51,276 nt of DNA from JBLNBN01 sp050260015 (GTDB taxonomy: Bacteria > Bacteroidota > Ignavibacteria > Kapaibacteriales > UBA2268), in assembly GCA_050260015.1 (NCBI GenBank), contig JBLNBN010000018.1, forward strand, positions 1-51,276, written 5' to 3'. The notes under the pieces are model-generated. The model searched no databases. It was not told where the DNA came from and saw only the letters and a list, made by a program, of their open reading frames with translations. Both the position numbers and the translations under genes were made by a program. Shown piece by piece: positions 1 through 8,159 of the stretch (position 1 is the first letter of the stretch; each line of letters starts with the position of its first letter).

Positions 1-273
1 TTTGTAGGGGCGGACATGTGTGTCCGCCCTCTTCATTTAACATTTATCATTGATTATTTGTCGGATTAAAACGCTGGTGAATAGCGCGTAAGAGCTTGCA
101 AAACCAGCGATCGTCGTCCCCCCGGAGGCGGGGACCCATAATTCCTTTAGATTACGGGTCTGGCGCCCGGAATGACGGGCTAGCGCAGTCGCGGAGCCTT
201 CCGCGAAGCGCCCGCTCAATTGCCGCACCCTTCGACGGGGCTCAGGGTACGGAGCGGAAGGCAGCAGCGCCGA
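1..273. repeat. Mosaic of dispersed intergenic palindromic repeats
   Basis: No credible gene. Positions 6-30 form a near-perfect inverted repeat (arms 6-16 and 21-30, core GCGGACA/TGTCCGC). On the minus strand, about 100-180 contains a GC-rich palindrome ending in a CCCCGCCTCCGGGG core and the word CGTCATTCCGGGCGCC. On the plus strand, about 228-250 reads CCCTTCGACGGGGCTCAGGG. These resemble repeat families dispersed through intergenic DNA of many bacterial genomes; that resemblance is from memory. The short ORFs here only translate the repeats. Confidence 0.6.
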
Positions 274-669
274 TTAGTTCCGCCCTATTTCTGCGTACCT
301 GAAGGAGCGTATTAAGAAATATATAAACGCCATCGCGTTTAGGTAGAGCGCGGCCAATGGGAGCATGCCGCCCGCAGGGTTCAATGTAGCTACGAGCGCG
401 CTTAAAGTGATTAGGGCGGGCGCGATTAACTTGAACTCGCGCAAGCCAGCCAAATACTTTGCCGATCTTAGCGATCTGTATTTTTCTACGAGCACGGGGT
501 TCAATTTTCCAGCGAAGAAAATAGCTCCAAAGAATAATACGCCGAGATATAGCGGTTTTATTGCGTCGGGTATTGCATAGGCGGGACCGAAGATATGCTC
601 CAAACCAAATCCAAAGACGCCGAGAGCGCATAATAAATTATACATCCAAAAGCTCAGATAAGATCTCAT
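274..669 (-). CDS. Small multi-pass inner membrane protein of unknown function
   Basis: A 131-residue hydrophobic protein with about four predicted membrane segments (roughly residues 8-24, 39-57, 82-97 and 103-120). A short Arg/Lys-rich loop around residues 62-78 is probably cytoplasmic. I do not recognise the family and see no catalytic motif. ATG at 669 is used; an in-frame GTG lies one codon upstream (672), and the AGAGG upstream suits either start. It stands alone: a strong terminator separates it from the gene transcribed toward it (793-4062), and repeats follow its stop codon. Reading frame, length and membrane pattern support a real gene; the function is unknown. Confidence 0.6.
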   Translation of the reverse strand: MRSYLSFWMYNLLCALGVFGFGLEHIFGPAYAIPDAIKPLYLGVLFFGAIFFAGKLNPVLVEKYRSLRSAKYLAGLREFKLIAPALITLSALVATLNPAGGMLPLAALYLNAMAFIYFLIRSFRYAEIGRN

Positions 670-736
670 CACTAAGTTCCTCTATTCGGTAAAAAACGCA
701 ATATTAAGTTGGAAATTACTTAAATTTTCACATATA

Positions 737-771
737 AAAAAGGCCGGGATAAAAAATATCCCGGCCTTTCT
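737..771 (-). terminator. Intrinsic terminator of the VPS10-like gene
   Basis: A 13-bp stem (arms about 738-751 and 757-769, core GGCCGGGATA/TATCCCGGCC) with an A-rich loop is followed on the minus strand by a U-rich tract. It lies just past the stop codon at 793. T-rich sequence on the plus side means it could work in both directions. Confidence 0.85.
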
Positions 772-792
772 TTTATTAATATCAAATGTGCC

Positions 793-3700
793 TTACGGCT
801 TGCCCCATGCGGGGAGCCTGCCGGGAGTATACGGCGCGCCGTACTTCTCCAGGTCGGCTTCGAGCGAGCGGACGTCCGTCTCGACTACTTTCCGCGCGCG
901 GGAGTAGAACGCGTCGAATTCTGTTTTAGCCGTCGCAAGTATTTGCCTCTGCGACGCGGTCGGCTCGTTGGATACGGACCAAATGCCCCACGAGAGGTAG
1001 TTAAGCCTGTCGTCGAGCGTAGGCGGCTGGTTCTCGTTTCTCTTTGCCTTGGTCGGGTTGCCGTGAAGCATGGTATTGAGCGAGAGCAATTCAAGCTCTA
1101 TAGCGCGGGCCCTCGACTTAAGCTCGAGAGGCGCGTTAGGAGTAAGGTCGATTGCTTTCTCGATCAAATTGATTTTTTTCATATTGTCGCTCATGATCGA
1201 TCCCCAGGAGGTAAGAGCAAGCTGGAATTTGTTTACTTCGTTATAGAATTCCACGTTCTTATTCCAATCGGCGGAAGCGATAGTAGTATTGTTGTAGAGC
1301 TTGATCGTAAACGGCTGGGGCTCGGTCATTTGCTTCGTATCCTTGCCGTCGTAGCGGAACATCGTAACGAAGTATTGCCCGGGCGCGGCGCGGTAGCCGG
1401 AAGCGGAATTGATCTGCGTATTATCGCTGACGGGATAATTCGAGGGGTAGCGGGCGTCCCAGGTAATGCGATTCATACCTTCGGCGACGGGAGCGGTCAA
1501 CGTGCGAACGACCCCGCCCTTAGCGTCCGTTATGCGGAAGATCAATTGAGGCTTTTCTTCCAATTCCTCTAAATAGAGCGAGTCCATCGATGCGTAAGGT
1601 ATCGCCTTGCCGGCCTTTTCGGCCTCGCGCTCGCGGTCCTTGCGAAGCTGCTTCAGCGTCTTGGGAGCAGTTTTAACATAGTAAGTGAAAGTGGCGCCGA
1701 AGGGAGGGTTGTCCGCGCGGAAAGCGAGTTCGCCGTGGTCGTCGCGGTATCGCGATTCGTCCTCGTTGTAGACCCATGCGTCGCGAACGGGGAAGATATA
1801 GGCTTCTTTGTCGAGAGTTTCTTTCTTAAGATTGCGCAGCGGAGTATAATCGTCGAGCACGTAAATGCCGCGGCCGAACGTGCCGAGCAAGAGATCGTTC
1901 TCGCGGCGCTGGATCTCGAGGTCTCGAACGGCGATGGTCGGCAGGCCGCTCTTAAATTGGATCCACTTCCCGCCGCCGTCTGTCGAGAAGAACGCGCCGT
2001 ATTCGGTACCAACGAAGAGCAGGTTCGGGTCGACGTGGTCTTCAGTTATAGTGTAAACCGCGCCGTTCTCGGGCAGGTTGGAGGAAATGCTCTTCCACGT
2101 CCTGCCCTTATCGACGCTCTTAAGGACGTACGGCTTAAAGTCGGCCATTTTGTGGTTGTCGAACGTAGCGTAAACGACGTTCTCGTCGTGCAGCGAGGCC
2201 CAGATGTCGGAGTTGTATGTCATGTCCGGCACGCCTGCAAATTTATCTATTTTAGTCCAATTCTTCCCGCCGTCCTCGGTTACCTGGATCAATCCGTCGT
2301 CCGTGCCTACGTAGATCAGGTCTTCCTTTTTAGGAGATTCGGAGATGGAAATAATATTTCCGAAGAAGGAGGTCGAGGCGTTCTTCGCGACAGCGTCGGG
2401 CGACCATATCTTACCCATAACGGGCAGGGAATTTCTATCTACTTTGCGGGTGAGGTCGCCGGAGACGGCGCGCCAGCTGTCGCCGCGGTCGTCGGAGCGG
2501 AATAGCCTGTTGCTAGCGATGTAAATGCGCGTATGCGAGTGCGGGGAGATCAATAAAGGCGTATCCCAGTTCCAGCGGAGTTCCTCGCCGGTCGCGCCCT
2601 GCGGCTGGATGTAGAGCAATTCGCCGCTCTTCTTGTCGTAGCGGAAGAGCGAGCCGTATTGGTATTGGGTGTAAATTATATTGGGATCGGTCGGGTCGAC
2701 TTGCGCTTCGTAGCCGTCGCCGCCGACAAGCTTTATCCATTCTTCGTTGGAAATGCCGCCCACGGAATTGGTTCGCGTCGGGCCGCCCCACGAGTTGTTG
2801 TCCTGCGTGCCGCCAAAGACCCAGTAAAACGGGGCGCTTTCGTCGACGGAAATGCGATAGAACTGCGCGACCGGCAGGTTCGTAAACCATTGCCAGTTAG
2901 AGCCCTTATCGAACGATTCGTAAACGCCGCCGTCGCCGCCGATGAGTATATGTTTCGTGTTATCGGGATTTATCCAGAGCGCGTGGTCGTCCACGTGGCG
3001 ATGCCTGTTGCTTAGAACAGAAAGCGTTTTTCCGCCGTCCGTACTGTATCGCGTATAGGTGTCCAGCGCGTAGAAATTGTTCTCGTTCGTCGGGTCGACT
3101 ATGAGTTCCTGGTAGTACTGCGCGCTACCGCTGAACCACGAGTTGCGCTTTTCCCAGGAGGAGCCTAAATTGCTCGAGGCGTATATGCCGCCCTCTTCGG
3201 GCGAGGCTTCGATCGTAGCGTAAACGACGTCAGGATTCGAGGGAGCAATCGCCAGGCCGATCTTCCCGAGATCGCCCGAGGGGAGTCCGTTCGTAAGCTT
3301 CGTCCAGGTCTTCCCGCCGTCGAAGGATTTATGAATAGCGGATTCCGGGCCGCCGTCGATCATCGTCCAGACGTGGCGTCGGCGTTGGTAGCTTGCGGCT
3401 ATTAATATATCCGGGTTCCTCGGGTCGAGCACGACGTCGGTAACGCCGGTATTTTCGCTGATTTTTAAGACTTGCGTCCAGGTTTCGCCGCCGTCGGTTG
3501 TTTTGTACAGGCCGCGATCCCCGCCCGGACCCCAGAGCGGGCCTTGCGCGGCGACGTAAACGACGTTGGAATTGCGCGGATCGATAAGTATCTTGCCGAT
3601 GTGCTCGGATTTTTTCAGCCCCATGTTCTTGAACGATGCGCCGCCGTCCGTGCTCTTGTAAACGCCGTCGCCGTAAGAAACGGAACGCTGGGAGTTATTT

Positions 3701-4062
3701 TCGCCCGTTCCGACCCAGAGTATGTCCGGGTTGCCCTGGTCGAGCGCCAAGCACCCGATAGAGAACGAGGAATAATTATCGAAAATCGGCGTAAAGCTCG
3801 AGCCGCCGTTGGTAGTCTTCCAGACGCTGCCGCAGGCGACGCCGACATAGAAAACGGCTTTATTCCGCGGGTTGACCGCAAAGTCAGAAATACGCCCGCT
3901 AATTACGGCGGGACCAATATTTCGGAATTTCATGCCGGAGATAATTGAGGAGTTGAAACTTTCCGCGCTTTGGTCCTTCGCCTGGTCTTTCTTGGATTCG
4001 GCGTGGGACTCAATTGCCACGAGGGCGCAAAGCGCTATAAGTAAAGCTCTTGCGATATGCAT
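793..4062 (-). CDS. Secreted VPS10/sortilin-type beta-propeller protein with Asp-box repeats
   Basis: A 1089-residue exported protein. The N-terminus (about 22 residues ending in ESHA) is a signal peptide. Roughly residues 45-740 carry many Asp-box/BNR repeats of the S-x-D-x-G-x-x-W type (TTDGGETWTQV, SFDGGKTWTKL, TEDGGKNWTKI, STDGGGKWIQF), the signature of seven- to ten-bladed propellers of the sortilin/VPS10 and glycosidase-like superfamily. The last 300 residues contain an extended beta domain with a VRTLTAPVAEGMNRITWD segment, then a helical tail. Such proteins are often annotated as glycosyl hydrolases, but Asp boxes alone do not show enzymatic activity. Unlike other large secreted proteins in the window it has no T9SS sorting domain, so it probably stays periplasmic or uses another route. 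ATG at 4062 is preceded by AAGGA at good spacing. Confidence 0.85.
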   Translation of the reverse strand: MHIARALLIALCALVAIESHAESKKDQAKDQSAESFNSSIISGMKFRNIGPAVISGRISDFAVNPRNKAVFYVGVACGSVWKTTNGGSSFTPIFDNYSSFSIGCLALDQGNPDILWVGTGENNSQRSVSYGDGVYKSTDGGASFKNMGLKKSEHIGKILIDPRNSNVVYVAAQGPLWGPGGDRGLYKTTDGGETWTQVLKISENTGVTDVVLDPRNPDILIAASYQRRRHVWTMIDGGPESAIHKSFDGGKTWTKLTNGLPSGDLGKIGLAIAPSNPDVVYATIEASPEEGGIYASSNLGSSWEKRNSWFSGSAQYYQELIVDPTNENNFYALDTYTRYSTDGGKTLSVLSNRHRHVDDHALWINPDNTKHILIGGDGGVYESFDKGSNWQWFTNLPVAQFYRISVDESAPFYWVFGGTQDNNSWGGPTRTNSVGGISNEEWIKLVGGDGYEAQVDPTDPNIIYTQYQYGSLFRYDKKSGELLYIQPQGATGEELRWNWDTPLLISPHSHTRIYIASNRLFRSDDRGDSWRAVSGDLTRKVDRNSLPVMGKIWSPDAVAKNASTSFFGNIISISESPKKEDLIYVGTDDGLIQVTEDGGKNWTKIDKFAGVPDMTYNSDIWASLHDENVVYATFDNHKMADFKPYVLKSVDKGRTWKSISSNLPENGAVYTITEDHVDPNLLFVGTEYGAFFSTDGGGKWIQFKSGLPTIAVRDLEIQRRENDLLLGTFGRGIYVLDDYTPLRNLKKETLDKEAYIFPVRDAWVYNEDESRYRDDHGELAFRADNPPFGATFTYYVKTAPKTLKQLRKDREREAEKAGKAIPYASMDSLYLEELEEKPQLIFRITDAKGGVVRTLTAPVAEGMNRITWDARYPSNYPVSDNTQINSASGYRAAPGQYFVTMFRYDGKDTKQMTEPQPFTIKLYNNTTIASADWNKNVEFYNEVNKFQLALTSWGSIMSDNMKKINLIEKAIDLTPNAPLELKSRARAIELELLSLNTMLHGNPTKAKRNENQPPTLDDRLNYLSWGIWSVSNEPTASQRQILATAKTEFDAFYSRARKVVETDVRSLEADLEKYGAPYTPGRLPAWGKP

Positions 4063-4166
4063 AGTGTGTCCTTTATTAAAAAAACGGTATTTTACTAACG
4101 ATTATACGCCGCAAAATAAAAAAAGGTTTTGAATTAATATCTATATTTAAATAATAGTGGAAAAAT

Positions 4167-5912
4167 ATGTTTTTGCCGACTACAAGAAGGGAAATGAAGG
4201 AATTGGGCTGGGAGAGCTGCGACGTTATAATAGTAACGGGGGACGCCTATATTGATTCGCCGTACTGCGGCGCGGCGGCTATCGGCAAGTACCTGCTGCA
4301 GCATGGCTTTAAGGTCGGCGTTATTAGTCAGCCCGATTTTAGTCCAAATGAATCGTCCAGCATACTACCAAAATTAACGGATCTCGGGGAGCCGCGCCTT
4401 TGGTGGGGAGTTACGGCGGGCCTCACCGATTCGATGGTCGCAAATTACACGGCATTGAAAAAGCCGCGCCGGCAGGACGACCTAACGCCTACGAATAAGA
4501 AGGATAAGGAATATATTAAGCGCCGGCCCGACCGCGCATCGATTGCATACGTTAATTTAATACGAAAGAACTTTAAGAATACGAAACCTATCATTCTCGG
4601 CGGGGTCGAAGCGAGCCTACGGAGACTCGCGCACTACGACTACTGGAGCGATACGCTGCGCGGCTCGATTCTCTTCGACGCGAAAGCGGACGCGATTATC
4701 TACGGGGAAGGGGAGCGCGTCGCGCTGGAACTGAGCCGCCGGCTGAACGCGGGCGAAGAGTGGCGCGATTTGCGCAGTCTTTGCGTTGAATTCAAGGGCG
4801 CCGAGCCGCCTGGCGGAACGATCGAGCTCCCGTCGCTGGAGGATGTTCGCGCGTCGAAGGAAGAGTTCGCCCGGATGTTCGATCTCTTTTATAAGAACAG
4901 CGACCCCATAAACGCGAAGCCGCTCGCGCAAAGGCACGGAGCCCGTGTTTTATTGCAAAATCCTCCTATGCCATATCTTATGGGAGAGGATCTTGACGAG
5001 GCCTACGAACTGCCCTACGAATACGACGCTCCAAAAACGATAAAAGCCATCGGCGAAGTGCGCGCGCTCGATACGATAAGGAACTCGATAACAACGCACC
5101 GCGGATGCTACGGCGAATGCAATTTCTGCGCTATAACGCTGCAGCAGGGCAGGCGCATACGCAGCCGCTCGGAAGGTTCTATACTGAGAGAGGCGACGCG
5201 GCTGGCGGGTTTGCCGGGCTTTAACGGCATTATTAACGACGTCGGGGGCGCGAGCGCGAATATGTACGGCGCAGCCTGCGAAATAGCGGATAAAGCCGGC
5301 TCGTGCAAGAATAAGCGCTGCGTCGAACGGAAGGTCTGCGAAAGAATGAATATATCGCACGAGCCCCAGATATCCCTTTTGCAAAAGCTGAGAAAGCTTG
5401 CCGGCGTTAAGCATGTTTTCGTTGCGTCGGGCATCAGGTACGATCTCGTTATCGAGGACGCAAAGCACGGCGAAAGATATTTGAGGGAGATTACGGAGAA
5501 CCACGTTTCGGGGCAGCTGAAGATAGCGCCCGAGCATATTTCCCCTCGCGCGTTAAAGCTCATGGGCAAGCCCTCGAACGATAGCCTCGTTCAATTTAAG
5601 AAGAAATTCGAGGAGCTGTCGAGGAAAGCCGGAAAGAGGCAGTTCCTCACTTATTACTTTATTGCGGCCCATCCTGGCTGCGGCGAGCGCGAAACTGAGG
5701 ACCTGGCAAAATTTGCTCGCGAGAACCTGGGAGTAAGCCCGGAGCAAACCCAGATCTTTACGCCTACGCCCTCCACGCATTCTACGCTGATGTACTATAC
5801 CGAACGAACAAAGGAGGGCGAACCGATCTTCGTAGAGAAGGGCGAGCGCGGCAAAAGGCTGCAGAAGGAAGCTATAACGGGGGGAGAAAAAAAGAAAAGC
5901 CGCAGGAGGTAA
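4167..5912 (+). CDS. YgiQ-family radical SAM protein
   Basis: 581 residues. The N-terminus (FLPTTRREMKELGW followed by VTGDAYIDSP) is the hallmark of the YgiQ/UPF0313 family: an N-terminal Rossmann-like domain, then a radical SAM domain. The [4Fe-4S] motif is CYGECNFC, with Cys314, Cys318 and Cys321. A further Cys-rich stretch follows around residues 380-400 (CKNKRCVERKVC), usual for this family. Family members are conserved iron-sulfur proteins with no established reaction. The Lys/Arg-rich tail is typical. The gene is monocistronic, divergent from the beta-propeller gene and convergent with the CAP gene. The start is fixed because the family begins with this FLPTT segment; the ribosome-binding site is weak. 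Confidence 0.92.
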   Translation: MFLPTTRREMKELGWESCDVIIVTGDAYIDSPYCGAAAIGKYLLQHGFKVGVISQPDFSPNESSSILPKLTDLGEPRLWWGVTAGLTDSMVANYTALKKPRRQDDLTPTNKKDKEYIKRRPDRASIAYVNLIRKNFKNTKPIILGGVEASLRRLAHYDYWSDTLRGSILFDAKADAIIYGEGERVALELSRRLNAGEEWRDLRSLCVEFKGAEPPGGTIELPSLEDVRASKEEFARMFDLFYKNSDPINAKPLAQRHGARVLLQNPPMPYLMGEDLDEAYELPYEYDAPKTIKAIGEVRALDTIRNSITTHRGCYGECNFCAITLQQGRRIRSRSEGSILREATRLAGLPGFNGIINDVGGASANMYGAACEIADKAGSCKNKRCVERKVCERMNISHEPQISLLQKLRKLAGVKHVFVASGIRYDLVIEDAKHGERYLREITENHVSGQLKIAPEHISPRALKLMGKPSNDSLVQFKKKFEELSRKAGKRQFLTYYFIAAHPGCGERETEDLAKFARENLGVSPEQTQIFTPTPSTHSTLMYYTERTKEGEPIFVEKGERGKRLQKEAITGGEKKKSRRR

Positions 5913-5925
5913 ATCCCGCGGCCTT
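5896..5925 (-). terminator. Terminator between convergent ygiQ-like and CAP genes
   Basis: A GCCGC/GCGGC stem (arms 5896-5903 and 5918-5925, one mismatch) is followed on the minus strand by a T-rich tract. It serves the CAP gene ending at 5947 and overlaps the last codons of the radical SAM gene. Confidence 0.55.
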
Positions 5926-5946
5926 CCTATCTTCATTCAGATAATA

Positions 5947-8097
5947 TTACCTGGCTACGTTAAATTGTCCGCCAAGAGATTCGCCGCCGGCCGTTACCCT
6001 GAAAGAATAAGAGCCTGAGGGCAAATTATTTACCATGATCTCGATATTGTAGTCGCCCTGTGCGAATACGCCCGATCTCGACATAACCATCGTACCGTTA
6101 ACCGAGTACACTTCCAACTTCGCGAAAGAGGAAGTAACGAGCTTAAACGACAAATTGATCTTTTCAGTCGCGGGATTGGGGTACGCGCTATACTTGCTGG
6201 AGAGTGTGCGCTCGTAGCCTTCGTAAACCGAAGCGTCGCCCGTAGTAAAGCTTCTAACCGACGACCAGGGACCGGTTTCGCCCCCGCCGGATGCGCGAAC
6301 TTTCCAGTAGTATTTGGTTTCATTATACAATTTATCCGTAGGGACTGCGTAGGTCGTGCTCGTCAACGCTTTTTCGTTGATAATTGTCGAGAAGCCGGAG
6401 AAGGCGGTGTTATCCGCAACGGCCAGTTCGTAAGTTTCCGCGTTGGGATCTGCCTGCCAGCTCAAAACTGGCGTGATGGACGTGTTGGTCTCGTTGTCGG
6501 CAGGAAGCACGAGCGTAATCTTGCCGGGAGCCGGCGTTTTCGCGCGCGTAGTAAATGCGCGAACTTCCGACCATTCGCTGTTTCCGCCGTCGCCATTGGA
6601 ACGTACGCGCCAAAAATATTTCACGTTGGGTTCAAGGGCGGTCGTCGCTACGTAATTCGTATCTGAAATAAGCGATTGGAAAATTGCATAATTTGAAAAT
6701 TCGTCGGATTTAGAGACTTGCAGGGCATACGAATACGCCTTGGGATCTTTATTCCAAACGAATTTAGGCAATAGTATTACGTTAGTCTCATTGTTAATCG
6801 GAGCCGCAAGCTGCGGAGCTTCGGGAGCGGGAGCGGAAGTCGTAAATGCACGCGTTGCGGACCATGCGCTTTCGCCGTACTCGTTAACCGCCTTAACGCG
6901 CCACCAGTATTTTGTTTCAGGCTTCAGGCCTTCCAGCGTTAACGCAGTCCCGGAAACTCCTTTCTTGCTTAATGCAGGAGAGCTGAAATCGGAATTGTCG
7001 TCAACTTCCACCGTATATGTCTTTGCGTAGATTACGGCGTTCCAGGTAAGCAGCCCCTTTAGTTCGACGCCGGTGGCGTTGTCCGCGGGATTGGTTAATG
7101 TCGTTGGGCCGGGAGCGACGCCCGTAGTGTTGCTTGTAAGCTTAAACCAATAGGTATAATCTTTCGAAGATCCTTCGTACCGCACATTCTTTATTTCTAC
7201 GGTATATTTCACTTCGTCCTGCAGGCCGGCCGCTTTCCATTTTAACGCGTTAGGCAGGGAGCCCCAGCCTTCGTTGTCGAAACAGACTTCCGAAACGGGG
7301 ACGTTCGCGCCGGATTCGGAGGTGACCTTCACGGTTGCCTGCGAAAAATCGACGTTTTGATTTGCCCAAAGGTTGTTTTTATCCATTATCGCCGAGAACG
7401 AGAGGAAGAAATTCCTATCGATCAGGGTCGGAGGATAATTGTTTACGGGATATGCGACATACTCTACGTCCACGTGCCCCGTATTTTCAACGTAATCCTG
7501 ATACTTCAGAGCGCCGGCGGTTGCATAGGGAACCTGGCCGGTTTTAGGAACGCCTTCGGAACGTCCAAATGCGATGGATTTTAGAAAGGGATTGATAATA
7601 GCGCGGCGGTGACCGACCCTGTCCTGGGCGATCGCCGAATTGTTATCTTTCATCCAACCGGTAACCATATCCTTTGAATCGGCCAGATCTCCGCCCGAGG
7701 AGCCGCCAAGGTGCAAATTACTCGTTTCGGCGCCGTTATAGCCCGATTGCGAGTAACAAAGAACTGACGACTCAGGTTGGTGGCTTAGCATATAGTTGGA
7801 GGCCATGATCAGGGCCGCGTTTTGCGCGTCAACGTTCCCGGATTCTTCGTACGTCACAGGCAATTGCCCGTGTATTGCGCGGATCTGATTGATGTAATCG
7901 AGTACCCGCTGCTTTTCGGCTGTAGTTAAAACGCCCGCTTTACAATTGTCAAAATCCGGCGCTTCCGAATAAATATCCGAAAGGGAAGCTAATTCAAAGA
8001 CGGATTTCTTTGCCTCGGCTGCGCTCGATTTCGAGACGGTCCCGGCGCCGGTTAGCAAGAAAGCGGTCAAGAATAGTATAACTCCGCTTTTCATCAT
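5947..8097 (-). CDS. T9SS-exported CAP-domain protein with fibronectin type III repeats
   Basis: A 716-residue secreted protein. Order of parts: signal peptide (1-27); CAP/SCP-like domain (about 60-220) with conserved GHRRAI and an N-terminal helix pair typical of bacterial CAP proteins; a beta-rich linker; three fibronectin type III-like domains (about 330-420, 425-520, 525-620), each with a YxWRVKA or YYWKVRA strand; a C-terminal T9SS sorting domain from about residue 640 (YPNPATEKINLSF ... LPSGSYSFRV). Bacterial CAP domains are extracellular and their substrates are mostly unknown; the FN3 domains probably act as spacers or binding modules. Two consecutive ATGs occur at the start (8097 and 8094). 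Confidence 0.9.
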   Translation of the reverse strand: MMKSGVILFLTAFLLTGAGTVSKSSAAEAKKSVFELASLSDIYSEAPDFDNCKAGVLTTAEKQRVLDYINQIRAIHGQLPVTYEESGNVDAQNAALIMASNYMLSHQPESSVLCYSQSGYNGAETSNLHLGGSSGGDLADSKDMVTGWMKDNNSAIAQDRVGHRRAIINPFLKSIAFGRSEGVPKTGQVPYATAGALKYQDYVENTGHVDVEYVAYPVNNYPPTLIDRNFFLSFSAIMDKNNLWANQNVDFSQATVKVTSESGANVPVSEVCFDNEGWGSLPNALKWKAAGLQDEVKYTVEIKNVRYEGSSKDYTYWFKLTSNTTGVAPGPTTLTNPADNATGVELKGLLTWNAVIYAKTYTVEVDDNSDFSSPALSKKGVSGTALTLEGLKPETKYWWRVKAVNEYGESAWSATRAFTTSAPAPEAPQLAAPINNETNVILLPKFVWNKDPKAYSYALQVSKSDEFSNYAIFQSLISDTNYVATTALEPNVKYFWRVRSNGDGGNSEWSEVRAFTTRAKTPAPGKITLVLPADNETNTSITPVLSWQADPNAETYELAVADNTAFSGFSTIINEKALTSTTYAVPTDKLYNETKYYWKVRASGGGETGPWSSVRSFTTGDASVYEGYERTLSSKYSAYPNPATEKINLSFKLVTSSFAKLEVYSVNGTMVMSRSGVFAQGDYNIEIMVNNLPSGSYSFRVTAGGESLGGQFNVAR

Positions 8098-8159
8098 AAT
8101 TTTAACTCCTGTTAAAAGATAGTAAGGTTTTTATTATTAATTGGCTTATCTGTATTTTC

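Noticed and set aside
37..228. 63-codon minus-strand frame in the left repeat region
   Set aside because: It translates palindromic repeats, has no ribosome-binding site and no protein-like pattern.
1735..2505. 256-codon frame antisense to the beta-propeller gene
   Set aside because: The sense strand encodes repeated Asp boxes across this stretch; the antisense product has no family resemblance.
5247..5340. Cys-rich segment of the YgiQ-like protein as an extra ferredoxin domain
   Set aside because: CKNKRCVERKVC lacks ferredoxin spacing and is a usual part of this family.
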